Assembly: GCA_019914945.1 (NCBI GenBank)
Contig: CM034100.1
Coordinates: forward strand, 14,767,096-14,831,095
Direction: 5' to 3'
Source: Typha latifolia
Lineage: Eukaryota > Streptophyta > Magnoliopsida > Poales > Typhaceae
DNA: 64,000 bases
The translations under genes were made by a program, and so were the position numbers. The notes under the pieces were generated by a model, which did no database searches, was not told the origin of the DNA, and worked only from the letters and a program-made list of their open reading frames with translations. Below, one piece after another: positions 12,111-25,669 of the stretch; position 1 is the first letter of the stretch; each line of letters opens with the position of its first letter.

Positions 12111-14780
12111 AGTTTAGAAAGGCTAAGTGAGTATTGGGAGGACAGGATCCTGTACAGCCCTAGTATGCAGAAACTTACTGCACAGCCAATCATGAGCTGC
12201 CAATTACCCCCCCGTTCCTAGGAAATTCCTGCAGGATGCCGAGAGTTTCGTAGGGTTATACTGTTGGTTACCTTCTAGCTCTTGTTCTCTCTCTCTCTCT
12301 CACGGGTTCCTTTTGGGAGGAATTCTTTCTTTTATCATATATATGCTTACCTTTTTTCTCTTTTTTTTAAGAACAAGTCCTCCTCATTCTTCTCTTTTCC
12401 TTTTTCTTCCTCCTCTTCCTCTTCCTCTTCCTCTTCTTTTCTTTTTCTTTCCTTTTATTTTAGTAGTGATGTGAGATGAAAGGAGGAGAGACGGCATGTA
12501 GCCGCATTTCTCGGCTTTAAAAGTTTGGATATTTTGCACTTAATCTGCTTATCCATGTGAAGTATGGTTTCAGCTTTCCTACTGCTCTATTTTCAAAAGC
12601 AACTAAAAAAATAGATACTACTTTCGTATAGAGATCTAAGGTTCTTCCACTATTCACAAGTGAAATGTGTACTTTGTCTTGGTGAACAAATAAGAAATGT
12701 CAGCATATATAGTAGCAGCATAAAAGCACCAAAAGTAATTATTATCTCATCTGCACTCATTAAGAATTGATAATGAGAAGATAAGGTTGAGAGTACATTA
12801 AAACTGCATGTACAGAACACTTATCCAATTAGGGTTTTCTGACGTTGCCAGTTATCACTTAGGTCAATGTGCATTGATCTGATTAAGAGAGACTTCACCA
12901 TGATAGGCTGTAAATTATTACTTTTGTAGTATAACTGTTAGGTTGGAACTCTCGAGTTTCTTTGCTAGCTAGCTCCTTGATAGGCTTTAAGAAGTTATTA
13001 CTTTAGCAGTAGAACTCTTGGTTGGAACTTGGAACACTCAAAATCATGATTCTGGATGGTTAAGTGATGCTGGATATCCTAATTTTATGAAATAATCCTT
13101 ATTTCTGAAACTAATTGTTATAATGCCTGACCATTTCCCCACTGTGATATTATAATAATAATTTATTAATTACGTACACTAATTCCATTCTTCTAATTTA
13201 ACTATTAATTAATTTCTATGACATCATGGTGTTGGACCAAGGCTTCACAATGGTTATGTAAATTAAAGGAGCTTTGAGATCTACAGATATATCTGCCGTT
13301 CTACCCCACAGAAATTAACTATTAATGGAGCTTTGATATTAGAGAAATTAAAGGAGATTTGAACATTAGAGAATATTTTAAAGCTATCAAAGAGAATTTT
13401 TGTTCCATCTACGAAACCAACTTGCTCTAACTGGTGATGTATTAAGGATTAAGTTAGAGAGAGGTTGCGTTCTAAGAAAAGTTCCTTTGAATCAAATGAC
13501 GTATCCTAAACTCTAATTTATTGCCAAAAACTACACTCGGATTAAGAGAACTGTCACAATTAATTAGCATTTAAGATCAATATAAATATGTGGACTTCTC
13601 GATAACCAACAATGTGAGATATCGCTGTTTCTTTTGGTATACCAATCTTTTGCTGAATTATTTGAACTGGAGAATTGATTAAGAAGGAAGGATAAAATTA
13701 CATCGTTTGTGTTTCTCATTTCTTCGAAGGAATTGAAACAAAGAAAACTGTAGAATTTACATAATTCGAATAGTTCCAAGACTAGACTAATTGTATAAGT
13801 TTACTTAATTAGATCTCAGTCGATTTTAATTTGCTGGGTTTTTCTTTTAAAAAAAAAATCTTCCAGCATATAATGAATCATCTGTCTAAAACAAAGAAAG
13901 TCCTCAATAGTGAGTAAAGTTGACTACAATGTTGCAGTCCTCTTACCTTTTAATTCTGGAGTAGTTATGGAGTTATTTTATGTCCTTAATGCTGGAAAGC
14001 CATATGATTCAAGGTTTGACTCAGCTCCGCAAGTCAAATAAGTTATATTCCTTTTCCCTACCACACTTGATTGGGATGTGCTTTTTGGATGTCTATTGTA
14101 GAACCTTTAATATTGGATTGGATTAATCGCTTCTTTTCTACACACAATTACTACTTTCAAAGTAGTTGGAGATTCTTCAAAAAGTCGAGTGATTTGAATT
14201 TGATATTGGATTTGTGGAAGGTGAGGCATCTTAAAGAATTTACTATCTGACTACTAGTCTGCTGGAGTTGAGCATAGATTAGCGCTAACGACTTGGATTC
14301 GTTTAAATTAATGATGATGAAATTTAATGCAGTTATAATTAATAATGAGCATAAGACAAAAGGACATATGAGTAATCTAGCTGTTAGTGTAGTGCTTCTA
14401 CATGTTATGTGATAAATGCCATTTCTAAAAAATGGGTCCACATGCATGGTAAATTATAAAGGTAGAGAGAATCTCGGGCACTTAAAGAGTCCTTAAAATT
14501 AGCCACTTCTTAATTGAGAGCACACTGTGTTTGCTTAAAGACCTTAATTGTTTGCAGTATATTCATGAGGCTAGCTAGGAGTAGTCCTTCCAAACTTGTA
14601 CTATTCTCATCTTATATAGACCAGTATACCATCCAATATTAGGCTATAGTACAATCTTACAAGGTAATGATATAAAGCAACAAAATATGTATTACAAAAG
14701 GACAGTTGCTCATGTGTTCTGAGGTACAAATGCAAATGCCAAGGGTTTTCTTTCAAAAGTAATCTCCCTTTTCTTTGATC

Positions 14781-14782
<2 letters not shown>

Positions 14783-14829
<47 letters not shown>

Positions 14830-14830
14830 C
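14783..14830. repeat. Compound microsatellite (AC)n(AT)n
   Basis: About 15 AC units followed by about 8 AT units. Intergenic; likely polymorphic. Confidence 0.9.
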
Positions 14831-15350
14831 AGGAAATTAACATGTAGAGTAATAGTAAGCATACACTGTATCATTACACAGTGCATTGGTTTTGTTAGCT
14901 AGGATATTGAGACGGAGCTTACACTTTGACTTACTTTTACACTACTGATACAAAAAAATATATATAAAAGATGAGCTGCTTCTTCTTCTTCTTCTTTTTT
15001 AACTTTGTGATGAGGTGTAAGAACCATTATTTAATGCAGCTTCCTTTCTTTACTCGTTCTTTCCTTTTCTTTTTTTAGGTAGAATAATTAATGCCTTTGA
15101 TCTATACGTGTTGTTTTGCGTCTCTCTCTTTTAAATGTAACATGTCATCCTCACAATTGTGAGGTAGTAATAGAGAATTGGGATGAGGGTTTATAGCTAG
15201 TTTATAGTTTAGTTTTTAGTATCCAAGGAATTGAAGTTTCCAAGGGCCAATGATGTTGAGACTTAGAGAGAGAGGGAGAGAGAGAGAGAGAGTCACCGAC
15301 CTCTTTTCTTGGCTGATGTGACTTCTTAAGGATCTTATTGGATCTCTTTA

Positions 15351-15398
15351 GAATGACAAATGAAGGAGAATGACAAATGAAAGAGAATGACAAATGAG
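15351..15398. repeat. 17-bp minisatellite, 3 copies
   Basis: The unit GAATGACAAATGA plus four variable bases starts at 15351, 15368 and 15385. Non-coding context. Confidence 0.8.
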
Positions 15399-16741
15399 TG
15401 ATAACAAAACCTACTTCCTTCCTCCAATTTGTCACTCTCTCCTTCTTCTCTCTTTCCTCCTCTCGTCAAACTCACCCACACACCCACACAGTTGATTTCC
15501 TATTGATGATATATGTAAACCTACTGTTTTCAAAGGGGATCAAACAAGCTTTGTTTAAATCTCCTAAATTAACAACGGACCCACTTGGCCATGTAGGTAC
15601 TGCTCACCTTTTAACTTTATTATTCTCTTTAACCAATGTAATGATTTGGACTCGGCCAACTCATGGCATTCAATGTGGGAGAATCACAACTCCTCTTCCA
15701 CGTTCATGCATGAACTGGGGAAGTAGACAACCAGCTCTCTCACTGGGATTCTCAAGAATAAGAAGCATCCTCTCCATGTGATCCAAAATCATGTACAAAT
15801 CACCTCCTACTAGTACTAGTGTACTACTACTACTACGACTACTGCTGCCGCTGCTAATGTAATATGAATAGCCCTAGATTAAGATTTCTTTCAGCATGAC
15901 CACTCTTCTATTAATTATAATTAATCTTGATGTACAGAGTTAAAAGATGGCATCACTGGTTAAGTTAATTAATCCGATCGAGAAGGGGCTGAAGTCATGC
16001 TCCATTAACATCCAGTTAGAACAATCTAATTATAAATAAATAAATAACAGAGAATCGCACTGCGATAATCACCTCGATATACATCTTTATTAACTCGAGG
16101 AAGTATACGATGCTTTGTGATGTCACGACTCGACGAAAGAGATATCTAAATTTTTTTTAAATAATTTAAATTGGCTGCATGTTATATATGTTGAGAGAAT
16201 GAAACAGATTCTTGTTAATCCTCAAAGATATATCAAGGAGTGAGGTTAGGGTAGTTTTCTAGGTGAGCTAGCTAAAATTTCAAAGGGGTCGGTTATGTTA
16301 TCGCTCACTCGAAGGGAGGAAAATTAGAATTATACTCTAATTATAACTTCTATATTTCAAATTAAAGGAGTATCTAATTATCATTAAATTTTTATTTTTA
16401 TTAAAGTGAGGGTATACATAAAAAGTGTTATGAATTAACTAATAATGCACTGACATCGGATATGACAATGATAATAAATATTTTAAAAAATAAAAACTCT
16501 ACTTGTAGTCTAGTCTCTGATCTCGGCAAATAAAATTTTATTTCATCACATCAGCTGTCAGTCCATCAGTAACGATAAAAAAGCTTTTATAGAAGAGCAG
16601 CGGTCTCTAAAAAATTGCCTCTTTTAGGACATTTACGAATCCGAGCTTTCTTCCCTTTACTCCAGGGAGAGAGAGAGGGAGAGAAGAGGGAGTATAGTAC
16701 TGTTTAAGAGATTAGATAGCGATAAGCCTCGGAAGGCGTGG

Positions 16742-16815
16742 CACGTGATCCTCCCACGTGATTGAAAAGGGTGGGGGGGGGAGGGGATAGATAGATAGAT
16801 AGATAGATAGATAGG
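16742..16815. promoter_or_regulatory. Two G-boxes, G-run and (GATA)7
   Basis: CACGTG occurs at 16742-16747 and again at 16755-16760, 13 bp apart, then a run of eight or nine G at about 16772, then seven GATA units at 16786-16814. The GC-rich patch continues to about 16900 with GCGGCCGC. It looks like a promoter or CpG-rich island but no gene could be attached to it on either side. Confidence 0.35.
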
Positions 16816-18740
16816 GAGGAAGAAGGGCTTTGCTTCCAATTGGGAGCTCGCCGAGCCTTTTGGTCCGCAATCCCCGCGGCCGCGGGAAATGTGGGAAGGA
16901 GGTGAGATTCCTTGGAGAACGTAATAACGTACTAAACCTATTGAGACTTGAGAGCAAGCTTTTGGGTTAATAGATTTAATAGATATATATATTATATATA
17001 TTCTTTTTGAAGAAGAAGAAGAAGAAGGGATTCATTTTGGAAGATGGATTCGGATGCAAAGTTGTTGGATTAGCTTAGTGGCTAATCACGATTGCCTCTA
17101 ATCGTGTTCTTGGATGCTTGCTTGTCTAGTGCAACTTGTTTGGGAGCTTATGATGAGCCTGAGGTGGTTGGTGGTATTGAGGAATATGTTAATAATTGTT
17201 TGTTTGAGAGGCAAAAGTAATTCAATTAGCCCAAAATAATACCAATTAAGTTTCTTTTTACCAAGGCCATAAAGATGATGGGCCAAGGCCCATCACATCT
17301 AACAGACGGACAATGGCAAAGAGAAATAGAATCTTGTTTCAATGTCCCATTTCCCATTTGAACAAGATGAGAAAAAAAAAAGAACAAGAAAGAAAGATAA
17401 GAACTAGATTCTAAGTCCACCCATATGGGACAAGGCCATGAGAGATTTAACTATCAACAACCATCGATAGTGCTCTTCTTAAGCTAGGCTTGACTCTTTT
17501 ACATTTGCCGAAAGCAAGGAGAGACTTCCTTGGCTGTACTAGTAGCTACAGTTGAACACAAAGGCAGGTTATTGCTATTCTCCAATGATTTGTACTTTGA
17601 TGATGCCCACTGCTACCCAAGCATTACATCCTTCAAATGAAGACATTAACACTGAATGGTGTGATGCTTATTCCAGCAATCTACCTTTTCCACAGCCAGG
17701 TTGTTCTGATTGACAAACTGAAGTCTGCTAACTGGAACACAGGATGACTGCTTTGATTAAAACTTGAGGTAATCATTTGATTCATGAAATCAGAGTTCCT
17801 TCATTGACACAAAGTTGAGAAAACACATAGAACAGTGTGGAGTCTCAGTCACCTGGGCCATGGTTCGCCGGACAACCATTCTTTGCAGCTGCGGCCTACA
17901 AACGGGGAGGCCCACGCACCAGGGCCGCATGATCTTGACCGGACGGATATGATAAGATGGATCAAGGGACAAAAGCTTGGGATGATGGGCAAGGAATTGG
18001 CACATCTCCGTCTCTTTTCTCCTCAGCTCAGAATCTAGTATGGTGGACTCCCCCACCACTAGAAACCAAAAGCTAAGGCAAGCCATGCAAGTGAGAGGTG
18101 CACAGAGAGAGAGAGAGAGAAAGAAAAAAACATGACCATGCACTAACAAACTCCCTTTGAGAAAAAGCCACAGAGCAACAGCAGCATACCCTATTCCAAG
18201 TGCTCATTGACCTCACCATCCATGATAGCTTTCCTCCTTCCCTAACTCACTGCTTTCAGAAATGTTCTTAACTAGTGCCTGTCCTTTTCCCATCAAAGTT
18301 TTTTTCACATGCATGAATGCCTAATATCACCACCTAAATTTCATTTATTAGGTCCAAAAGAAAGAAGCTGCAGCAAGTTTCAAATGACAGTGGGTTGGAG
18401 TTTTGCCAGTCAAAAGTCCTGTGCAAACCTTCTTGAGGCAGAAAGAACAGATTTTGTAAAAGGTCATGAAACTTCATTTACCCCCGTTATATCCTGGTCA
18501 TTGAACAAGCATAGAGTTAAGCAGTGAAAAAGATCATGTGAAACAACAACAATAAACAAAAAGACACAACAAGCTAAGCTTTACCGATAGTGATAGCTCA
18601 ACTTGATGCAGAAGTTAATATTGGAGGAGATGATATGATGGTTGTGACCTGATTAGAGATGTGGCTTTAATCATTCAAAGTTTCAAACACTACTTTTTTG
18701 AAAGCTACAAACTGAGTTTCCCTGGACAGGCTGATCAGGA
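16816..18740. other. Gene-poor spacer, middle part
   Basis: No gene recognised. A GC-richer block at 17830-18060 contrasts with its surroundings and is open on the minus strand for 119 codons, but the translation has no motif I know and no splice partners were found. GA runs and poly(A) tracts occur near 18105-18130. Confidence 0.4.
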
Positions 18741-18756
18741 GTAGCTGACATTGTGC

Positions 18757-18939
18757 CTAAAGCAACAAGTTCCATAAAGCAATCAAGTAGATAACTATTG
18801 TGGAGTTTGAAGGCTGAATGCCGGCCCACGGAAGAATTTGATCAATGAGCTTTTTGACTAAATTGTCACTCTGTTTCTTGGGTCCGCTGTAGAACGATGT
18901 ACGATTAATGCCAGCAATAATGACAGCAGCCTGAAATGC
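18757..18939 (-). other. Possible last exon of an unrecognised minus-strand transcript
   Basis: On the minus strand an acceptor-like ATTTTAG precedes 60 open codons ending in TAG. The translation starts AFQAAVIIAGINRTSFYSGP and ends in a hydrophobic stretch (NSTIVIYLIALWNLLL) that could be a tail anchor. A candidate first exon lies near 22131-22260 on the same strand: a CT-rich leader with CATAACCCTAGC, an ATG six bases before a CCAG/GTGAAT donor. Exons in between could not be found, so this may be a long non-coding RNA or nothing. I do not recognise the protein. Confidence 0.18.
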
Positions 18940-21900
18940 CTAAAATAAGATGGAGATAAATGGAACTATTATTAAGATATCAAGGCAAGGCACCTTCAAT
19001 GAAAAAGAGAAGGGAAACAAGGAAATGGCAAGTTATCAACCTATCATCATCATTACTCATCAATGAACCCAAAATTTGGACATAAGGCATCCTAATACAC
19101 AAGGCTTCCACCAATGTGCGGCTTAGGGAGGGCATGATGAGCCAAAGTAAGCAAGCATTACTGGCATACAAAGTGATGTATCACATAAGAAATACCACAA
19201 CTCTATAAGACCACAACAAAGGCAACCTATAGCAGTAGAAGTTTCATCTAATGAAAATAAAGAAATAGCATGTATCTGTTACTGGAAGCACATACAGAGA
19301 AGAAGGAAATATTCTACTATTGGTCTAGAAGGATTAAATAATTAATTTTTATTTAACTTATTATAAAGAATGATGTACAAATTAAAATATTCATGCCTGA
19401 CCAATGTCCAGGCACTCATACTTCATGTTTAAAACGAATCAGATTTGATCTTAGAGCATCAGGAAAATGATGTAACTTGGGCATCAAAAGCAGAGCCTGG
19501 CTGGCACCAAATACATATCCAGATCTGTGTCAGCCCAAAATTTTGGCCAGTCTAAGGCATGCCATTCCAAGTTTCAGGCTCCCCAGGTCCATAACAACAT
19601 TGCCAGACTATAATTTGACATCCTCTAGAATATATACAAGTCATAAAGGAGATATTCTCCTCGAGGCATTTGTTCGTTACATGTTCAGGTGGAATTGCAT
19701 GTCTCCACAATTACCTCATAGCTACAACCGAACTGTTGGAGCATACAATCAGTCACGCAAATCAAGGTGTAAGGGTGTGATAATCATGTAGACAAGGATG
19801 CTTGATATTCGGGAAGATTAGCGGCTTAATAGCAGGGCCATGTATTCCCAAAAGACCAAAGATCTGAGTGAACCAAGTCAAACAGAGTAATACATATGTG
19901 CATAAAACATACACATGTATGAGCTTACCGTAATCCAATAGGCTAACAGATCAAATAATAGAATAACAAGAAAAATGTACAGTATGTGGATCTGATTGAG
20001 GTATCCGGCGAAAAAGCGCATGCCAAAAAAAAAGTATAGCACCAAAGAACTGTTAAGCAAAAAGATAATGCAAGATTATGCTATGAACGCTGGGGGGTTA
20101 ACCATGTTTAAATGAAATTGATAGTATTTACTAGAAAAATAGCAACTCGTGGAAGGAAAGGTGAGAAGGATTGAAGTTGTCTGACAACAAAACTACAAAA
20201 GGGCATCTTCCATTTCCATATTTGCCGAAGTGAAATCTCCAGCAAAGCAGATAAGCCAGCAGAAGACAGAAGATAAAAAGAAAATCTGCGAATCTGACTC
20301 TTTGCTACAATCAAAACAATCAAAACAATTTCAGCGACTAGTTTGCAAGGTTCTGAAACAATTTGGCTAGTTCATTCAACAATGGTTGAAGAATTGCTAC
20401 TCCAAACTAAAAACAGTTGTCATTCTTTTCCAAATACTTGAAAGTGTCATATTACCAGAAGGTGAGTTAATGATATAACAAAAATGAAACTTGGGAAGCA
20501 AGTCTTAAAAAAGAATTTACACATGCATGTCGCAGAGGGAAGATAATGAGTATAGTTAACAACATGTCATGAATACTGGTCCATATCATGAAAGATATTT
20601 GTTTAATCATGTAAGATACTAAAATCCATAATTCCAAAAGAGGCAACACATGAGGAAACAGAAATCAGTACTAAAATGAGACAATCCGTTGACAATGTTC
20701 AGATAATGCAGGAAAAAAATATGACTACTAATAAAGGATGGTGCAAAATTATTTTGTCATTATTTCTTATATGTCATGATAATGCATTCAATCTAGTTCC
20801 TCCCTCCGTTGAAATAATTACCCAACGAGCTTCTTTTCTTGCTTGATAAACATTGCAATTTTCAAAATATTGGCCAAAATCAAAGTTACCTCAGAATATC
20901 AAGACCAAACCTTTTAATTTAGACTGACCTTGAACTCTTGAAGGCTTGAACCAACCCAAAGGGAGGGCCCAACACAATAAAGACCAACCAAGTGATTAGA
21001 TTGAATCTGTCACTAAAACATAGAACAGTTATTGATTCTATCAGCTCCAGATCAAGTAGACCTGGACCTCACCTGATGATTTGTAGTGCTTGCTAAGAGG
21101 CTAAGATTTATACTTCATAAGGAACAAATGAATAGAAATAAATTCCAGCATTCCTAGTTTCCTGTGTCCTACAAAATGCTTCACATGGTGGGGATTTGAG
21201 ATCAAATTTTCATCTCCCTCTTCTTCCTTTTCTCACTTGTCCACCTTTATTTTTCTCATCTTGCTATTTACCTCTTGACCTATAAAAGTGTGCACAACCT
21301 TTGATCAATTATTCTTCTTTAACCTCTTTCATCATCTCGTAAACAGTTCATACATCCAAATACATTTAGATACACTAAGCGGCCTTGGTACAACATGTGG
21401 TCATCCTTAATTCCTTATGACAGCTGACTAGATTGCAGACCTGCCTGGTCCATTCATAAACCTCAAGAACCTCATTAATGCTGCCTTAGACAGAATAAAT
21501 CTAGATATCGCTTCTGAATATGCTAACATATCCTACTATAATCACACTTCATCGCATCTACTTTTGTAACAAAAAAACCTACCCAGAGCTGTCACATTGT
21601 TTCACTTATTGGCTTCCTTTATTCTCCCGTGTTGCATTCCGACATTAATATGACAGGTAGTAGTCTAAGTTTACAAGCTTATATTTATCTTAAAAGATCT
21701 CTGCATTCCTAACTAGTTCCAGGCATACTTGTTATATTGGTTGCACTCGGATTTCCTTATACCATTATGATGGTTCTATCTATTATGTTTTTCCATACAG
21801 GTTCTCTAAACATCATAGCCAGGTCGGGAAATGGCAGTCATCATACCTTAAACACAATCGTCTTTTGCAACTTCATAAGATGAAAAAGCCATCAAACCAT

Positions 21901-22507
21901 AAAGAATCGATATTATTCAAGACACGAACTTTATCCCGATAAAGACATCCACCTAAAGTATGTAATTCTACCAAGCAAAGGAACAAAGACTAGATATCTT
22001 TTTTTTCGATTCAAATAGGTATCTCTAAACTAAAGAACCAATGCCATAATAATACTAACACTGCAACTAATATTAATAATAATAATAAGCAACTAGTGAT
22101 CAAGATAGGGCAATGCATCCAATTCACCTGGAAACATATGAAGTAAAGCTGTGAAGAGTCGAATCAGGAGAGGAAGAGGTGGAAGCAGTGGCTAAATCAC
22201 TGATTATGTTATAATGGAGAGCGTGCTAGGGTTATGGTAGACTGGTGGTGTGGTTAGAGAGAGGAAGGGGGGAATAGAGCGGCCATCGATGAGCGCAAAC
22301 GGGCGGTATCCGGATCGGATCCGGAGGGTGATAATTTTTTGGGTCTTCGGTCAATTTTTAGAGAGTTTAGAAGTAAATAAGTTAGTTCGGATTCGGATCG
22401 GGTTAGAGAAATAGCGGGTTCTATCACCAACCTTTTAAGGAAGAAGGGAAATAATAATAGATCGGGGAGAGCGACGCAGGAAAGGGGCCGCGGAGGAGAT
22501 CGAGGCG
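18940..22507. other. Spacer upstream of NDUFA12, right part of the gene-poor region
   Basis: AT-rich with no convincing coding exon. AT and AAT repeats occur near 22073-22088. The final 250 bases contain GGATCGGATCCGG-like words and a purine-rich stretch just before the NDUFA12 start. No TATA box is evident, so NDUFA12 may use a TATA-less, possibly divergent promoter. Confidence 0.45.
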
Positions 22508-25500
22508 ATGGCGTCTGTGGTAAGAGGTGTGCTCAAGTCGATCAAAGAGAAGGGATTAGGAAATTTCATCAAGGAGCTCCGCACTGAGGGCTATCTGTGA
22601 GTTCTTAATGGTTTGTTTCTGTGATCTAGATAGAGTTGTTAGTTTCAAGAAAACAAGAACAAATTTTGGGAATAATCATTTGAGTACCGTTTATTTCATT
22701 TTCCCTAATCGAAAGATCCAATCTTTTAGACTGTGATTGCTAGTTTTTTTTGCATCTCAATCAAGTTGGAATCTGGCTATGCTGTGTCATGGATTCATTT
22801 AGGTTTGTATTGAGATGCGATAATGAAAGTTTATCTTAGTAGATTTTTTTTAATCGACGTATGCCAAGATGGATTCATTTGGGCTGGTCAGAAGTTGAGA
22901 TTTGAGGAGGTATGGGAATGGGAAGAAGCTTTTGTTTTGTTAAAGTTGCTTGCTTGTATCCTCATTTATTCTCCCAAATCTGCGATATAGTTTTTTTTCG
23001 ATTGATTGCATCTGTCCATTTTGTAAACCTGAATTGTGGAGGCGATGTGATCAAAGGCTTATCAGTTGGAATAGCTTCCCACTCATTATTGAAGACAATA
23101 AAACTTTGAATCTTTTATGATCGAAATGAAAGAGGGGGCATGCCATAGAATGAATGGACCATGCAGTAGCTAAGATTATATGACATCTTTTATTTTCCTT
23201 GGGATGCCCTATTCATTTTGGCTCGTGCGTCCTTCCTGGTGATGAATGGGGGAATTTTGAACTCAGGGATACTCAACTTTCCTTGTTGTAAGATTTCGAT
23301 TGACAGGGAGGAGTTGTGGGTGATTATTGTTGACCTCTTTGTTGCAGGAGTTCTTTGCATTTTGAACTTGGCATTCATTCAAGGGATTTCTTGCATGTTG
23401 CCAAGTTAATATTTTACATTGTTTGTAAATATATTCTTTGTTTAATAGTGAATGTCTTGGACAATGTGAATGATCATGATTTTGAGGAAGTCGTAGTATG
23501 CATGGTACTTCTAGATAGCCATGAAATCTAGCAATGCCACCTAGGGTATTTTCGTGCAATATAATAGAGATCATAGTTATCAAAACTGGACCAGATTAGG
23601 TGGTTGGACCGTAAACCTATGAATACCATCAAATAGGTTCAGTTTTGTTATCGGATCGAAAATGCAATTGACCTAGTAAAAATCGATTAATCTGGTAGTT
23701 CAATCAGCGAACCATGCAACTTGGATGAGTTTCTTCTCATTGACGAAGTTGCTAATTTTTTTTTTTCAAAATTACCTAGTTGTCCTTAATATTCAATTAT
23801 TCTATTATATACCTAAGGATAATTTTGTCCTAAAATTTAAATAGCTATATCTTTCAAAATTAGAAGTGTATTAATCTGATGTACATAAACCTAAATATTT
23901 GTTAAAAACTAAATAATGGAAGAAGTACAATTATATTGCTTTTATAGATATTTTTAGAATTATTTATAACTATTATTTAAATATTTAAAAGAATTTTAAA
24001 TAAAGCATCAATCTAACTAGATGACCCACTGGTTGAACCAGTAATTCAGTGACCTAATCTCTACCTGGGTCAACTTCTGGTCCAGTTTTGATAACTGTGA
24101 TAGAGATAGTTTTCTGTACTTCATAATGAAGTAAAAAAGTCTTGAGAAACTTCATCTCTAAAAGATTTAGCAAATGGTCTCTTCAAGATTATCCTACTAG
24201 GTAAAAATGCTTTTCCATTTTCTCTTTTGCTATTAGTTCAGATTGATCATTTCAAATGGCTTTGCAAGACTGCGGGAAGTGAATATGATTCCCATTGCTT
24301 AAAACTTTACAATTATTCTTTATGCGACTCTGATATACGATGTGAAAAAATATAGGCTGACATGCCATGGTATTCAGTTTTTCACAAATACTCAATATAT
24401 TGGTCATTTTTATCAATATCAATTGTACTGTTTGGTTTAGTAACATTAACAATTGAATTTTGATCCATCATTTGCCCAGCTATCACACAATTAACAGATT
24501 TATAATGAGGTAGGTGCTAGAACTCTACAATCTTTGACAAAAAATTATTAACTTCTTGCTTATTCCATTAGCTTCTCTGATGGGAATTAAGTAAGATTGG
24601 ATCAGATATTCGGTTCGATGCATCGAGTTTATTTATTTGTTAATTAATTCATATATATTTTTTATGTAAGCTCTTAAGACAAGTCTAGTTAAGCCATGTA
24701 AATTTTTAAAGTAAGTATAGTTAAGTCATGCAAGTCTTTAAGACAAGTCTAATTAAGTAATGTAAACCTTTAAGATAAATCTAATTAAGTCATGTAAATC
24801 TTTAAGTCTAATTAAATCATATAAGCCTTTAAGGCAAATTTTAGGTCGAGTGATAAGTTTCTAAGGCTACTCCTAGTAGGACTTATTATAACCCGATCTC
24901 TGTATATATGAGGGTTTGTCTTTTGTTTAATCATCCAAGCATTGAGAAATTATTTTAGTCTTAAGTTTATTTTAGGAGTAAGAACAAGATAATCTAGAAG
25001 TAGTACATTAATCTCTTTTCTCTACTACCACCACTTGTCTATTCTCTCTCCACCGTACTCCATCTTCTTTCTCCACCATACTACTGCTATCTTCCCTCCT
25101 ACAATCAAAATCCACCACCTTTTGCCATCTCCATCAATCATCATTCACTCTAATCGAACCCTAGATTCCCTTGTCGCGGATCGACTCTAATTGGTCCGTA
25201 ACATTCTCTCAATCTCTATTAGTGCCAAATTGTTGATAGAACTAAAGCTCGGTTGTTTGTATTGCAGTCATTTCTTAGGAACTTATATTACCCTCATAGA
25301 TACGTATGCATTATTACTACATAAATCCCATTGACAATAAAATTGCTTCTTCTATTATTCTGTAGTACTTTTTACTATTATTTCTAATGCAAGGATAATT
25401 TCTTGCAGAAAAGCTCTTTTGGATGGGAATCTAATGTAAGTATCTTGTGCATACTTCTTTATTCTAGTAGAGCATCTTTGAGACAATTATGATCATCTTT

Positions 25501-25635
25501 CTTTTTTTTTGAAACTATTATGATCTTTATGTGCTAGTTTTAATTGGACTCTTATTCCAAGTTCTCTTATAAGTGTATTTCTTCTTTAAAGTCTGAATCA
25601 TTTTGTTTGAATTATGTGCTTCCTTAAAAGAAATA

Positions 25636-25669
<34 letters not shown>

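Larger units (their letters stand above)
12111..16600. other. Gene-poor AT-rich spacer, left part
   Basis: No convincing gene on either strand. Seen: CT-rich runs near 12283-12301 and 12400-12445; an AC-then-AT microsatellite at 14783-14830; a 17-bp minisatellite at 15351-15398; a GA run at 15267-15292; TTGACY W-box words at 12862-12867 (minus), 13920-13925 and 14016-14021 (plus). A segment at about 16100-16560 has the look of degraded transposon sequence but without termini I can define. Confidence 0.45.

Noticed and set aside
15398..15781. 127-codon plus-strand open frame
   Set aside because: Starts in the minisatellite, has low-complexity Ser/His stretches and no motif.
12111..18756. Search for microRNA precursors or TAS3-type loci
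   Set aside because: I looked by eye for mature miR156-miR408 family strings and for the tasiARF core; none found. A fold-based scan could still find one.
19477..19791. 104-codon plus-strand open frame in the gene-poor region
   Set aside because: No recognisable motif, no promoter and no flanking exon signals.
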